Below are positions 15,646-22,724 of a stretch of 64,000 nucleotides of DNA, in pieces. The first letter of the stretch is position 1; the number at the start of each line of letters is the position of its first letter. The translations under genes and the position numbers were made by a program. Origin of the DNA: Stenotrophomonas maltophilia (lineage in GTDB: Bacteria > Pseudomonadota > Gammaproteobacteria > Xanthomonadales > Xanthomonadaceae); NCBI RefSeq assembly GCF_002138415.1, contig NZ_CP015612.1, forward strand, positions 3,016,001 through 3,080,000. The letters are read 5' to 3'. The notes below the pieces were generated by a model. It saw nothing but the letters and a program-made list of their open reading frames with translations. It was not told the DNA's origin and did not search any database.

Positions 15646-16107
15646 ATGCGCAACCCCCGGCTGCTGATCACCGCCATCGCCCTGCTGCTGCTCGGCCTGG
15701 TCGTCAACCATTTCATGCAGCGCCCACCGGCGCCGCAGTTCGCGCCGGACCTGCAGGGTGCGCCTGCCGCGCGCGCGCCGGCCACGGCCAAGCCCGCAAC
15801 CGGCAACGACAGCGGCCTGCCCGCGTTCCTGCCCGCCGAAGCCCGGCAGACCATCGCCCTGATCCAGCGTGGCGGCCCATTCCCGCACCGCCAGGACGGC
15901 AGCACCTTCGGCAACCGCGAGCAGCGGCTGCCGCAGCGCCCGCGCGGCTACTACCGCGAATACACCGTCGACACCCCCGGTGCGCGTACCCGCGGCACGC
16001 GCCGCATCGTCACCGGTGGCGATCCGCCGGAGGCGTGGTACTACACCGACGACCACTACGCATCGTTCCGCAGTTTCACCGTGCCAGCCCAGGGAGCGCA
16101 GCAATGA
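15646..16107 (+). CDS. Secreted barnase-type ribonuclease
   Basis: A 153-residue protein with an N-terminal export signal or anchor (LLITAIALLLLGLVV), an Ala/Pro linker and a C-terminal microbial RNase (N1/T1/barnase) domain. The expected catalytic residues are visible: Glu in YYREYTV, Arg in RRIVTGG and His in YTDDHYASF. Start 15646 was chosen because upstream sequence adds only non-conserved residues before the signal. The stop overlaps the ATG of the barstar gene (ATGA), the classic toxin-inhibitor coupling. The enzyme could be a nutrient or antagonistic RNase. Confidence 0.9.
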   Translation: MRNPRLLITAIALLLLGLVVNHFMQRPPAPQFAPDLQGAPAARAPATAKPATGNDSGLPAFLPAEARQTIALIQRGGPFPHRQDGSTFGNREQRLPQRPRGYYREYTVDTPGARTRGTRRIVTGGDPPEAWYYTDDHYASFRSFTVPAQGAQQ

Positions 16108-16517
16108 GCCACGATGATTTCGGCCTCGGCCTGCATGACATCAACAACGCCGGCGTCTACGCCATCGACAGCGACGACATCGGCGCACTGGCCGCAGCGA
16201 TGCGCGATGCCGGGCTGAAGGTGATCCGCATCGATCTGGAAGGCGTGGCCGACAAGCGCACCCTGCTCGCCCGGCTGGCCGCGCAACTGGATTTCCCGGC
16301 CGGCTTCGGCGGCAACTGGGATGCGCTGTCGGACAACCTGCGCGACCTGCAGTGGCTGCCAGCCAACGGTTACGCGCTGTTCCTGGCCGACGTGGACACG
16401 TTGCGTGCCTCCACGCAGAAGGACTTCGACACCCTACTGGATGTGATGGATGAAGCCAGCCGCGACTGGGTTGGCCGCGACGTGCCGTTCTGGGTGTTTC
16501 TGTCGCAGAGCGCGTAA
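16104..16517 (+). CDS. Barstar-family ribonuclease inhibitor
   Basis: A 137-residue cytoplasmic protein. The core FPAGFGGNWDALSDNLRDL matches the barstar helix-loop that plugs the barnase active site with acidic residues, and PFWVFLSQ is the last strand. Translation is coupled to the RNase gene by a four-base overlap. Compared with the 90-residue Bacillus barstar it has an N-terminal extension of about 40 residues. A copy of its last 40 or so bases recurs downstream at 16641-16683. Confidence 0.9.
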   Translation: MSHDDFGLGLHDINNAGVYAIDSDDIGALAAAMRDAGLKVIRIDLEGVADKRTLLARLAAQLDFPAGFGGNWDALSDNLRDLQWLPANGYALFLADVDTLRASTQKDFDTLLDVMDEASRDWVGRDVPFWVFLSQSA

Positions 16518-16528
16518 GTCACCGCCCA

Positions 16529-16753
16529 GGTAGAGGCCGACCCTGGTCGGCGCACGTGCTCCGGTAGATGCCGACCTTGGTCGGCGCTTCTGTGCCAACC
16601 AAGGTTGGCACCTACCAAAGCGCGAGCCGGCCAGCAGGTCGGCCGTGACGTGCGGTTCTGGGTGTTTCTGTCGCAGAGCGCGTGGGGTAGATGCCCCGGT
16701 AGATGCCGACCTTGGTCGGCGCTTCTGTGCCAACCAAGGTTGGCACCTACCAA
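16529..16753. repeat. SMAG cluster with a duplicated block
   Basis: GGTAG-headed units at 16529 and 16563, a facing unit ending CACCTACC near 16615, then a second copy of the same pair at 16696-16753 offset by 135 bases from 16561-16618. GCGCGAGCCGGCCAGC also follows both pairs. The block lies between the barstar gene and the convergent membrane protein gene. Confidence 0.8.
16641..16683 (+). repeat. Partial duplicate of the barstar 3' end
   Basis: This segment repeats 16473-16515 with two or three mismatches, including the stretch encoding FWVFLSQSA, but the stop codon is altered (GCGTGG for GCGTAA). It is non-coding here and flanked by SMAG units. Confidence 0.85.
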
Positions 16754-16792
16754 CGCGCGAGCCGGCCAGCGTGTGGGGCCCGCGCGCCCTGC

Positions 16793-18559
16793 CTAGCGGC
16801 TCCCGTTATCTTCCTGCAGCTCTTTCTTGAACGGGATGTCCGGCGGCGGTCGCGCCACCGCCGGCTGGTCCTGCATGTTGGGGTTGGTCAGGCCGCAGCC
16901 ACCACCTGCCTGCAGGATCGAGATCACGCAGGAGATCTTCGTGCTGGTACCCGGCAACGGAATCTCCATTGCCTTGACCCCCTTGCGCACCCACTCGGCC
17001 AGCAGCGATTCCTGCGGGACCCAGTACTTGTCGAACGAAGTGGGCGTGTAGTCGTAAGGCGGTCGCTTCAACCAGGTGCCCGATTGCGCGATGCGTTCCT
17101 TGCTCCAGCCGTCGTTTGCCCCACCTGGCGCACCGCGCTCGGCACGACCCTCGCCTTCCTGGCCCGGCACGCGGACGCTGCCATCGGCATTGAACAGGCC
17201 ACTGCCCTTGCCGCTGGTACTGGCCTGGCGGGCGCCGTTGTCGGCGCCATCATGGTTGCGGCTTGACGCACCCCAGTCATCACCCTTGGCGGGCGTGGCC
17301 CAGTTGCCCGGATTGGGGGCCGGGCGCGCTCCAGCCTGGGCCGGGGTCGTGCTGGATGCAGCAGGCCGCGCAGTGTTGCTGCTCGCCTGCGTCGCGCTGC
17401 CATTGGCTGCCGGCGCGGGCGTTGCCGCGGGTGCATTGCCACTGGAAGACGAAGGGGCTGCCGCCGGTGCCGAGGCTACTTCGCGCTCGCGCACCTGTAC
17501 GTCACGACCCGCCGGCGCATGCACCGCCGGTTCACGACCGGCGACGGTCGCCATCCGCACCTGCGCATCGACCACCGCCTGCACTTCACGCTCGCGCACC
17601 TGCACGTCACGCTGCGGCACGCGCACCTGCACATCGGCCGTGCGCAGCGGCTGCGACACCGCCGGTGCATCGACCGTACTGACTTCGCGTTCCTGCACCG
17701 GGATGTCACGCAGCTGCGGCGTCCGCACCGCGATCTCCGGCGCACGCATCGCGGTTGGGGTTGGCGGCGCCTGCACCGGCTGCACGCTGCGCTCGCGCAC
17801 CGTGGGTGTGGTGTCACGCGGCACGATACTGACCTCGGTGCGCGGCACGCTGACCGGCGGCACCACGAAATCGGTGCTGGCCTGCGCCACTTCGGTGGCC
17901 TGCACCGGCGACGGTGGCGGCGCGGCAACCGGTGCGGGCTCGGCTTCGGCCGGCGGCGACGGCACGCTGGCTGTCGGTGCTGGAGCCGGTGCGGGCGCAG
18001 GCGCCGACGCGGCCGCAGGACGCGGCTCAGGTGCGGTCGCTGCCCCCCCGTCCTGGCCGGCGGCAACCTGGCCGGCCGGTGCCGCCGCAGCCGCCTCGGC
18101 ACCCGGCTGATCGCCCCCACCTTCCTGGGTGGCGCGACCGACGAATTCCACCTGCACACGCTCGCCTTCGGCGCCTTCTGCTTCCGGTGCCGTGGTGCGG
18201 ATCACCGCCACCCACAGCAGCAGCACGAAGAACAGCAGGTGCAGCAGCGCGCTGGCCAACGCCGAGGTCCAGCGCATCCACCGTTGATCGCGCGGCGCAG
18301 CATCCCAGTCCTGCCAGAACAACCGGCGCAGCGACTGCCACGTTGACAGCCGGGGCGATTGGCCCGGCGGTCCAGGCAGTGGGCGCGGCAGCAATACCGC
18401 AATCACTTCGCGGGCGTGGAACGGCCGCGGCAGCGGGCCCAGCGAGCGCAGCCACAGCGCCCAGCCATAGGGCAGGCGCGTGGTCTTCTCGAGGACGGCG
18501 CGGGGCTGCTGGCGCGCCAGCAGCAGGTCAATGAGTTGCTCGGCCCGGGTCAGAGGCAC
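16793..18559 (-). CDS. Repetitive single-pass membrane protein of unknown function
   Basis: A 588-residue protein. A cytoplasmic N-terminal part of about 95 residues is followed by one membrane helix (LLHLLFFVLLLWVAVI), then a long Pro/Ala/Val-rich stretch (about 130-450) with repeated VREREV and DVQVR motifs, and a C-terminal domain (about 470-575) with two cysteines. The layout recalls TonB, a membrane anchor and a periplasm-spanning Pro-rich linker, but no TonB C-terminal motif is seen. It starts 10 bases after nfuA and should be co-transcribed with it. Known in xanthomonads only as a transmembrane repetitive protein. Confidence 0.8.
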   Translation of the reverse strand: MPLTRAEQLIDLLLARQQPRAVLEKTTRLPYGWALWLRSLGPLPRPFHAREVIAVLLPRPLPGPPGQSPRLSTWQSLRRLFWQDWDAAPRDQRWMRWTSALASALLHLLFFVLLLWVAVIRTTAPEAEGAEGERVQVEFVGRATQEGGGDQPGAEAAAAAPAGQVAAGQDGGAATAPEPRPAAASAPAPAPAPAPTASVPSPPAEAEPAPVAAPPPSPVQATEVAQASTDFVVPPVSVPRTEVSIVPRDTTPTVRERSVQPVQAPPTPTAMRAPEIAVRTPQLRDIPVQEREVSTVDAPAVSQPLRTADVQVRVPQRDVQVREREVQAVVDAQVRMATVAGREPAVHAPAGRDVQVREREVASAPAAAPSSSSGNAPAATPAPAANGSATQASSNTARPAASSTTPAQAGARPAPNPGNWATPAKGDDWGASSRNHDGADNGARQASTSGKGSGLFNADGSVRVPGQEGEGRAERGAPGGANDGWSKERIAQSGTWLKRPPYDYTPTSFDKYWVPQESLLAEWVRKGVKAMEIPLPGTSTKISCVISILQAGGGCGLTNPNMQDQPAVARPPPDIPFKKELQEDNGSR

Positions 18560-18569
18560 GCGTCAGCGA

Positions 18570-19169
18570 TCAGGCGGCGTTGCCGCGAGGGATGTACGGC
18601 GCGTGGCCGCTGTCGTGGTCGGTCGCGTCACGCACGGCAGTCACGCCCGGCACGCGGCCCATCAGGGTCTTTTCAATGCCCTGCTTGAGGGTCACATCGG
18701 CCATGCCACAGCCCTGGCAGCCACCCCCGAAGCGCAGCAGCACCACGCCTTCGGCCGAGACTTCCTGCACGGCCACCTTGCCGCCATGCGAGGCCAGCTG
18801 CGGATTGATTTCGTTCTCGACCACCCAGTGCACGCGCTCGACCAGCGAGGCGGCATCGCCGGGCGCTTCGCCCTTGATGCGCGGTGCCTTGATGGTCAGC
18901 TGCTGGGCGCCCGCCGTGCCGGCGACGATGTCGATCTCGGCGCCATCGAGCCAGCCGACGCTGCCGGCATCGACGTAAAGGGTGAAGCCATCGCAGTCCA
19001 CCGCCCACTCGTCACCGAGCAGGTCGCTGGGCTCGGCGAACTCAAGCCGGGCATCGGCGCGCGGGGTGCCGGGGTCGACCGCACTCAAGCGCACGCCCAT
19101 GCCGGGCACGCCCTCGCGTTCGATCAGCTTGCGGAAATGGGTCTGGGCAGTGTCGGAGATCTGGATCAT
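18570..19169 (-). CDS. nfuA: Fe-S cluster carrier NfuA
   Basis: A 199-residue protein that carries and delivers 4Fe-4S clusters. The N-terminal domain is a degenerate A-type scaffold ([15 protein letters not shown]). The C-terminal Nfu domain has the cluster-binding Cys-x-x-Cys at 151 and 154 in [10 protein letters not shown]. Length matches E. coli NfuA. The ATG lies six bases after a TAGAAT -10 hexamer, so its transcript is probably leaderless. It heads a two-gene unit with the repetitive membrane protein. Confidence 0.94.
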   Translation of the reverse strand: MIQISDTAQTHFRKLIEREGVPGMGVRLSAVDPGTPRADARLEFAEPSDLLGDEWAVDCDGFTLYVDAGSVGWLDGAEIDIVAGTAGAQQLTIKAPRIKGEAPGDAASLVERVHWVVENEINPQLASHGGKVAVQEVSAEGVVLLRFGGGCQGCGMADVTLKQGIEKTLMGRVPGVTAVRDATDHDSGHAPYIPRGNAA

Positions 19170-19175
19170 CAGGCT

Positions 19176-19181
19176 ATTCTA
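19176..19181 (-). promoter_or_regulatory. -10 element of nfuA (leaderless arrangement)
   Basis: TAGAAT on the minus strand, six bases before the nfuA ATG. The -35 region is weak. The spacing puts the transcript start at the start codon. Confidence 0.55.
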
Positions 19182-19259
19182 GCCAAGTAAGCGTCAGCCG
19201 CTCATTCGGTTTATACACCGTCCGGCGCATTGTTCAGTCAACACGAGGTGGAGATTCCC

Positions 19260-19610
19260 ATGGCCGACCTGATTCCACTGGCCCAGGCCCGTTGCGTGCC
19301 GCGCAAAGGCAGCGACCACAAGCTTGGCGAAGCCCGCCTGGCCGAACTGCTGCCGCAGATTCCCGGCTGGGAGCTGAGCGAGGGTGGTCAGGCCCTGTCG
19401 CGCACCTTCCGCTTCAAGGATTACTACGCCACCATGGCCTTCGTGAACGCGCTGGCCTGGATTGCCCACCGCGAGGACCACCATCCGGACCTGGGCGTGC
19501 ACTACGACCGCGCGGTCGTGCGCTTCTCCACCCACGACGTGGGCGGCCTGAGCGAGAACGACTTCATCTGCGCGGCAAAGACTTCGGCCCTGACGGAGCA
19601 ACTGCCATGA
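19260..19610 (+). CDS. phhB: 4a-hydroxytetrahydrobiopterin dehydratase
   Basis: A 116-residue pterin-4a-carbinolamine dehydratase. [20 protein letters not shown] contains the conserved EDHHP active-site histidines. It regenerates the pterin cofactor of phenylalanine hydroxylase; the hydroxylase gene is not in the window. The start has GAGGTGGAG upstream. The stop overlaps the next gene's ATG (ATGA). Confidence 0.93.
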   Translation: MADLIPLAQARCVPRKGSDHKLGEARLAELLPQIPGWELSEGGQALSRTFRFKDYYATMAFVNALAWIAHREDHHPDLGVHYDRAVVRFSTHDVGGLSENDFICAAKTSALTEQLP

Positions 19611-20023
19611 ACATACGTTTGCTGAGCCTGTCCCTGATCGCTGCGACCGGCCTGGCCGGCTGTGGCCCGTCCGAACCGCCGGCACCACCACCGCCGCCGC
19701 CGACCGAAGTGGCCGCGGTGAAGACGCCGCCGCCGCAGTACCCACTGGAACTGGCCTGCATGGGCGTGGGTGGCACCAGCACCTTCAAGGTGACCATCGG
19801 CACCGACGGCAAGCCAAGCGAAGTGGCTCTGCTGACCGGCGCCGGCAACCCGCAGCTGGACGAGCTGGCCAAGACCGCCGTGCAGGGCTGGCAGTTCAAT
19901 GCCGCCACCCGCAACGGCCAACCGGTGCCGGCCACCATCCAGGTGCCGGTCAGCTTCAACCCGCCGCAGCCGAAGCCGGACCAGTGCTTCGCCATCGAAG
20001 AACGCCTGCGTCGCGGCGGCTGA
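19607..20023 (+). CDS. Lipoprotein with TonB-type C-terminal domain
   Basis: A 138-residue protein with a lipobox (GLAGCGPS), a proline run ([10 protein letters not shown]) and a TonB C-terminal fold: [18 protein letters not shown], then [20 protein letters not shown] and a final strand IQVPVSF. Ordinary TonB proteins use a membrane helix coupled to ExbB-ExbD; this one has a lipid anchor, so energy transduction in the usual way is unlikely. It is translationally coupled to phhB. Confidence 0.8.
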   Translation: MNIRLLSLSLIAATGLAGCGPSEPPAPPPPPPTEVAAVKTPPPQYPLELACMGVGGTSTFKVTIGTDGKPSEVALLTGAGNPQLDELAKTAVQGWQFNAATRNGQPVPATIQVPVSFNPPQPKPDQCFAIEERLRRGG

Positions 20024-20068
20024 TCGCCCGTACCCCGACGAGGCCAGCCGACGCCCGCCTCGCCCTCG

Positions 20069-20092
20069 CCGCCCCGGCACAGCCCGGGGCGG
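20069..20092 (+). terminator. Probable terminator after the TonB-domain lipoprotein gene
   Basis: GC-rich stem CCGCCCCGG / CCGGGGCGG with a short loop, followed by TTGTCTGTT. The T tract is interrupted. Confidence 0.5.
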
Positions 20093-20121
20093 TTGTCTGT
20101 TGACCAGGACCGCGTCGGTAC

Positions 20122-20931
20122 ATGCTGCAGATTCCCCCCGAAAATGTCTGGATCGCACTGGCGGTCACCCTTGCGGCCGGCCTCGCCACCGCCATCGGCA
20201 GCCTGCTGGTGCTGTTCTCGCGCCGCCCCAACCCACGCCTGCTAGCGTTCGGCCTGGCTTTCGCCGGCGGTGCGATGGTCTATGTGTCGCTGTCGGAGAT
20301 CCTCAACAAGTCCATTGCCTCGTTCGCACTGGCCTATGGCGAGCGCACCGGCTTCACCTACGGCACCCTGGCCTTCCTGCTGGGCGTGATCGTGATCGTG
20401 CTGATCGACCATTTCATTCCCAATCCGCATGACAGTCTGGACAAACAGGACCCGGCGTTCCGCGAGAACAGCCGCGAGTACCTGAAGCGGGTTGCCCTGC
20501 TGACCTCGATCGCGATCACCGCGCACAATTTCCCGGAAGGGCTGGCGACCTTCTTCGCGACGCTGGAAAGCCCGTCGGTGGGCATGCCGCTGGCCTTCGC
20601 CATCGCCATCCACAACATTCCCGAGGGCATTGCGATTGCGGTGCCGGTGTACTTCGCCACCCAGAACAAGTTCTATGCGTTCAGCGCCAGCCTGCTGTCG
20701 GGCCTGGCCGAACCGGTGGGCGCGGCGCTGGGCTACTGGCTGCTGTCCGGGTCGTTGTCGCACGCCACCTTCGGCTGGGTGTTCGGGCTGATCGCCGGCG
20801 TGATGGTGTTCCTGGCGCTGGACGAGCTGCTGCCGGCAGCCAAGCGCTATGCCAAGGGCCACGAGACGGTATATGGCCTGGTGGCCGGCATGGGCACCCT
20901 GGCGATCAGTCTGGTGCTGTTCAAGTGGTGA
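20122..20931 (+). CDS. zupT: ZIP-family zinc transporter ZupT
   Basis: A 269-residue importer for zinc and other divalent metals with eight predicted helices. The metal-site helices IV and V carry HNFPEGLATF and HNIPEGIAIAVPVY. Length and motifs match E. coli ZupT. No convincing Zur site was found in the short upstream gap. Followed by a repeat region. Confidence 0.92.
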   Translation: MLQIPPENVWIALAVTLAAGLATAIGSLLVLFSRRPNPRLLAFGLAFAGGAMVYVSLSEILNKSIASFALAYGERTGFTYGTLAFLLGVIVIVLIDHFIPNPHDSLDKQDPAFRENSREYLKRVALLTSIAITAHNFPEGLATFFATLESPSVGMPLAFAIAIHNIPEGIAIAVPVYFATQNKFYAFSASLLSGLAEPVGAALGYWLLSGSLSHATFGWVFGLIAGVMVFLALDELLPAAKRYAKGHETVYGLVAGMGTLAISLVLFKW

Positions 20932-20993
20932 GGGGTTCCCGGCCAACGGGCTGAGCCCCCTCGCGGCTGGCACGTTCCGCAGTATCGAAAGGT

Positions 20994-21095
20994 CACGGGC
21001 GGGGCCGGCTTGCAGGGGACGCCGTGAACCCGTCCATGGGGGCTTGTCCGCGGCATCCATGCCGCAGACACCCCTGCAAGCCGGCCCCGCCCGTG
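20994..21095. repeat. Long inverted repeat enclosing an inner palindrome
   Basis: Two perfect 25-base arms (20994-21018 and 21071-21095, starting CACGGGCGGGGCC) enclose 52 bases. Inside is GCGGCATCCATGCCGC, a second hairpin, and CGTCCATGGGGGC. The structure looks like a mobile palindromic element. It sits between the convergent zupT and rluC genes. Confidence 0.85.
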
Positions 21096-21342
21096 CCCCG
21101 TCATTCTTCCGTGCACGCCAGCCGCGCGATGAAAAGATTGAAGAGCGAAGCGCGCGCTGCGCGCGTGAGTCGAGTACGACTCGAGTCTACAAAGGCTGCG
21201 TGCGGGTATGGGCCTACGCTGCGGATGTCCGGGTCCGCCTTGTAGCGAGCCGAGCACCGCAGGTCCGGCGAGGGCGAAGAGGCGCGGGTGTCTGAGCGCT
21301 GCGAATGGCGCCGACCAAGCGCCCGGCGCCGCCGAACTGCCG
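21096..21342. other. Non-coding gap with repeat-like debris
   Basis: No gene is supported here. The sequence contains alternating GCGCGC runs and a GACTCGAGTC palindrome, and ends in GGTGTCTGAGCGCTGCGAAT, a type of text found next to dispersed repeats in this group. It may be a decayed copy of a longer repeat. Confidence 0.4.
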
Positions 21343-22317
21343 TCAGCGCAGGCGGTCCAGCGCCTCGACCAGCTCATCGGCCAGCGGCGCGTTCAGCACA
21401 TACGGGCTCTTGCCGTCGTCCAGCGCGAACTCCAGCGAGGCCGCGTGCAGGAACAGACGCTTCAGCCCGATCTGCTCACGAAGCCGCTTGTTGACCGCCG
21501 GATCGCCGTATTTGTCGTCGCCGGCCACCGGATGCCCCAGGTGCTGGGCATGCACGCGGATCTGGTGGGTACGGCCGGTCTCGATGCGCACCTCGCAATA
21601 GGAATGGCCGCCGCGGCGCTCCAGCACCCGGAAGTGGCTGATCGATTCCTTGCCGATCGCGTTGACCTGCACATGGCGCTCGCCGCCCTGGCGCAGGCCG
21701 ACATGCAGCGGCGCATCGACCGTCATCACCCCGTCGGGCATGCGCCCGGCCAGCAGGGTCAGGTAGCGCTTGCGGATGCCGGCGCCGTGGTCTTCACGCA
21801 GCAGCGCCTGCAGTTCGCTCAGCGCCGAGCGCTTCTTGGCCACGATCAGCAGGCCCGAGGTGTCGCGATCCAGCCGGTGGACCAGCTCCAGGGTCTGCCC
21901 CGGGCGCAGCGCGCGCAGGGTCTCGATGACGCCGAAGCTGATGCCGCTGCCGCCGTGGCTGGCCACGCCGGTGGGCTTGTTCAGGGCCAGCAGGCGCGCG
22001 TCCTCGAAGACGATGGCCTGCTCCAGCCGGCGCATGAATGCCTCCGGGGGACCCACCTTGTCTCCCTCTTCGGTGAGACGAACCGGCGGCACGCGCACTT
22101 CGTCGCCCGCCTCCAGCTTGCGCTCGGCCTTGGCGCGGCCGCCGTTCACCCGTACCTGGCCACTGCGCACCAGCTTGTAGACCAGGCTGCGCGGGGCACC
22201 CTTCAGCTGGCCGAGCAGGAAGTTGTCCAGGCGCTGGCCGGCGCGGTCGGCGGGAACGGTGATCATGCGCACGGAAGGCTTGTCGCCAGCGGGCTTGGTG
22301 GGGTCTTGGGCGGTCAT
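21343..22317 (-). CDS. rluC: 23S rRNA pseudouridine synthase RluC
   Basis: A 324-residue RluA-family enzyme. The N-terminal S4 RNA-binding domain (RLDNFLLGQL to QVRVNGGR) is followed by the catalytic domain with the active aspartate in HRLDRDTSG near residue 145 and ETGRTHQIRVH near 235. It should make pseudouridines at 955, 2504 and 2580. The start at 22317 is the first ATG at the family's usual N-terminus. It diverges from rne, the same arrangement as in E. coli. Confidence 0.93.
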   Translation of the reverse strand: MTAQDPTKPAGDKPSVRMITVPADRAGQRLDNFLLGQLKGAPRSLVYKLVRSGQVRVNGGRAKAERKLEAGDEVRVPPVRLTEEGDKVGPPEAFMRRLEQAIVFEDARLLALNKPTGVASHGGSGISFGVIETLRALRPGQTLELVHRLDRDTSGLLIVAKKRSALSELQALLREDHGAGIRKRYLTLLAGRMPDGVMTVDAPLHVGLRQGGERHVQVNAIGKESISHFRVLERRGGHSYCEVRIETGRTHQIRVHAQHLGHPVAGDDKYGDPAVNKRLREQIGLKRLFLHAASLEFALDDGKSPYVLNAPLADELVEALDRLR

Positions 22318-22724
22318 CAGGCTGTTTATTCTGTTACACTCGGGGGGCGAGATAAGGGATTGATTTCGTTGGAAGTTACTCAGGGCCAGAAGCCCAGCTT
22401 CCGACGAATCCGGCACAGTGCGCGACCACCGCCCGCGGGGCGGCCATGTTAGCGGCTCACCGGCCTTCCCGGCCATCGCCGGATGCCTGACACGCAACCG
22501 TGCTGAACATGTCCCGCGTGGCGCTCCAGCCTGGCTGACAGCTGCCTGCGGCCCTGCAACACCCAAAAACCATAAGAGTGAAGCGCTCCCGCGGCCTGCC
22601 GTGGTGTCGTAGCGCTGGAAACCCAAGCCGCCCTCCCCGCGCTTGCGCGAATGGGCGGCGAACCGTGTCCAGAGGCGAAACCCCATGGCGTTCCGCGCGG
22701 TAGCCGCTTGCGAGGAACGCAACA
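22318..22724 (+). other. rluC-rne intergenic region and long rne leader
   Basis: 407 bases without a gene. An extended -10 candidate TGTTACACT is at 22332-22340, which would give an rne leader of about 375 bases, similar in length to the autoregulatory leader of E. coli rne. The leader contains several GC-rich self-complementary stretches, for example around 22550-22660, and the Shine-Dalgarno GAGGAA lies 12 bases before the ATG. Feedback control by RNase E cleavage is inferred, not shown. Confidence 0.5.

Noticed and set aside
22318..22724. A longer RluC beginning near 22725
   Set aside because: The added residues are low-complexity readings of the rne leader; the S4 domain begins just after the ATG at 22317.
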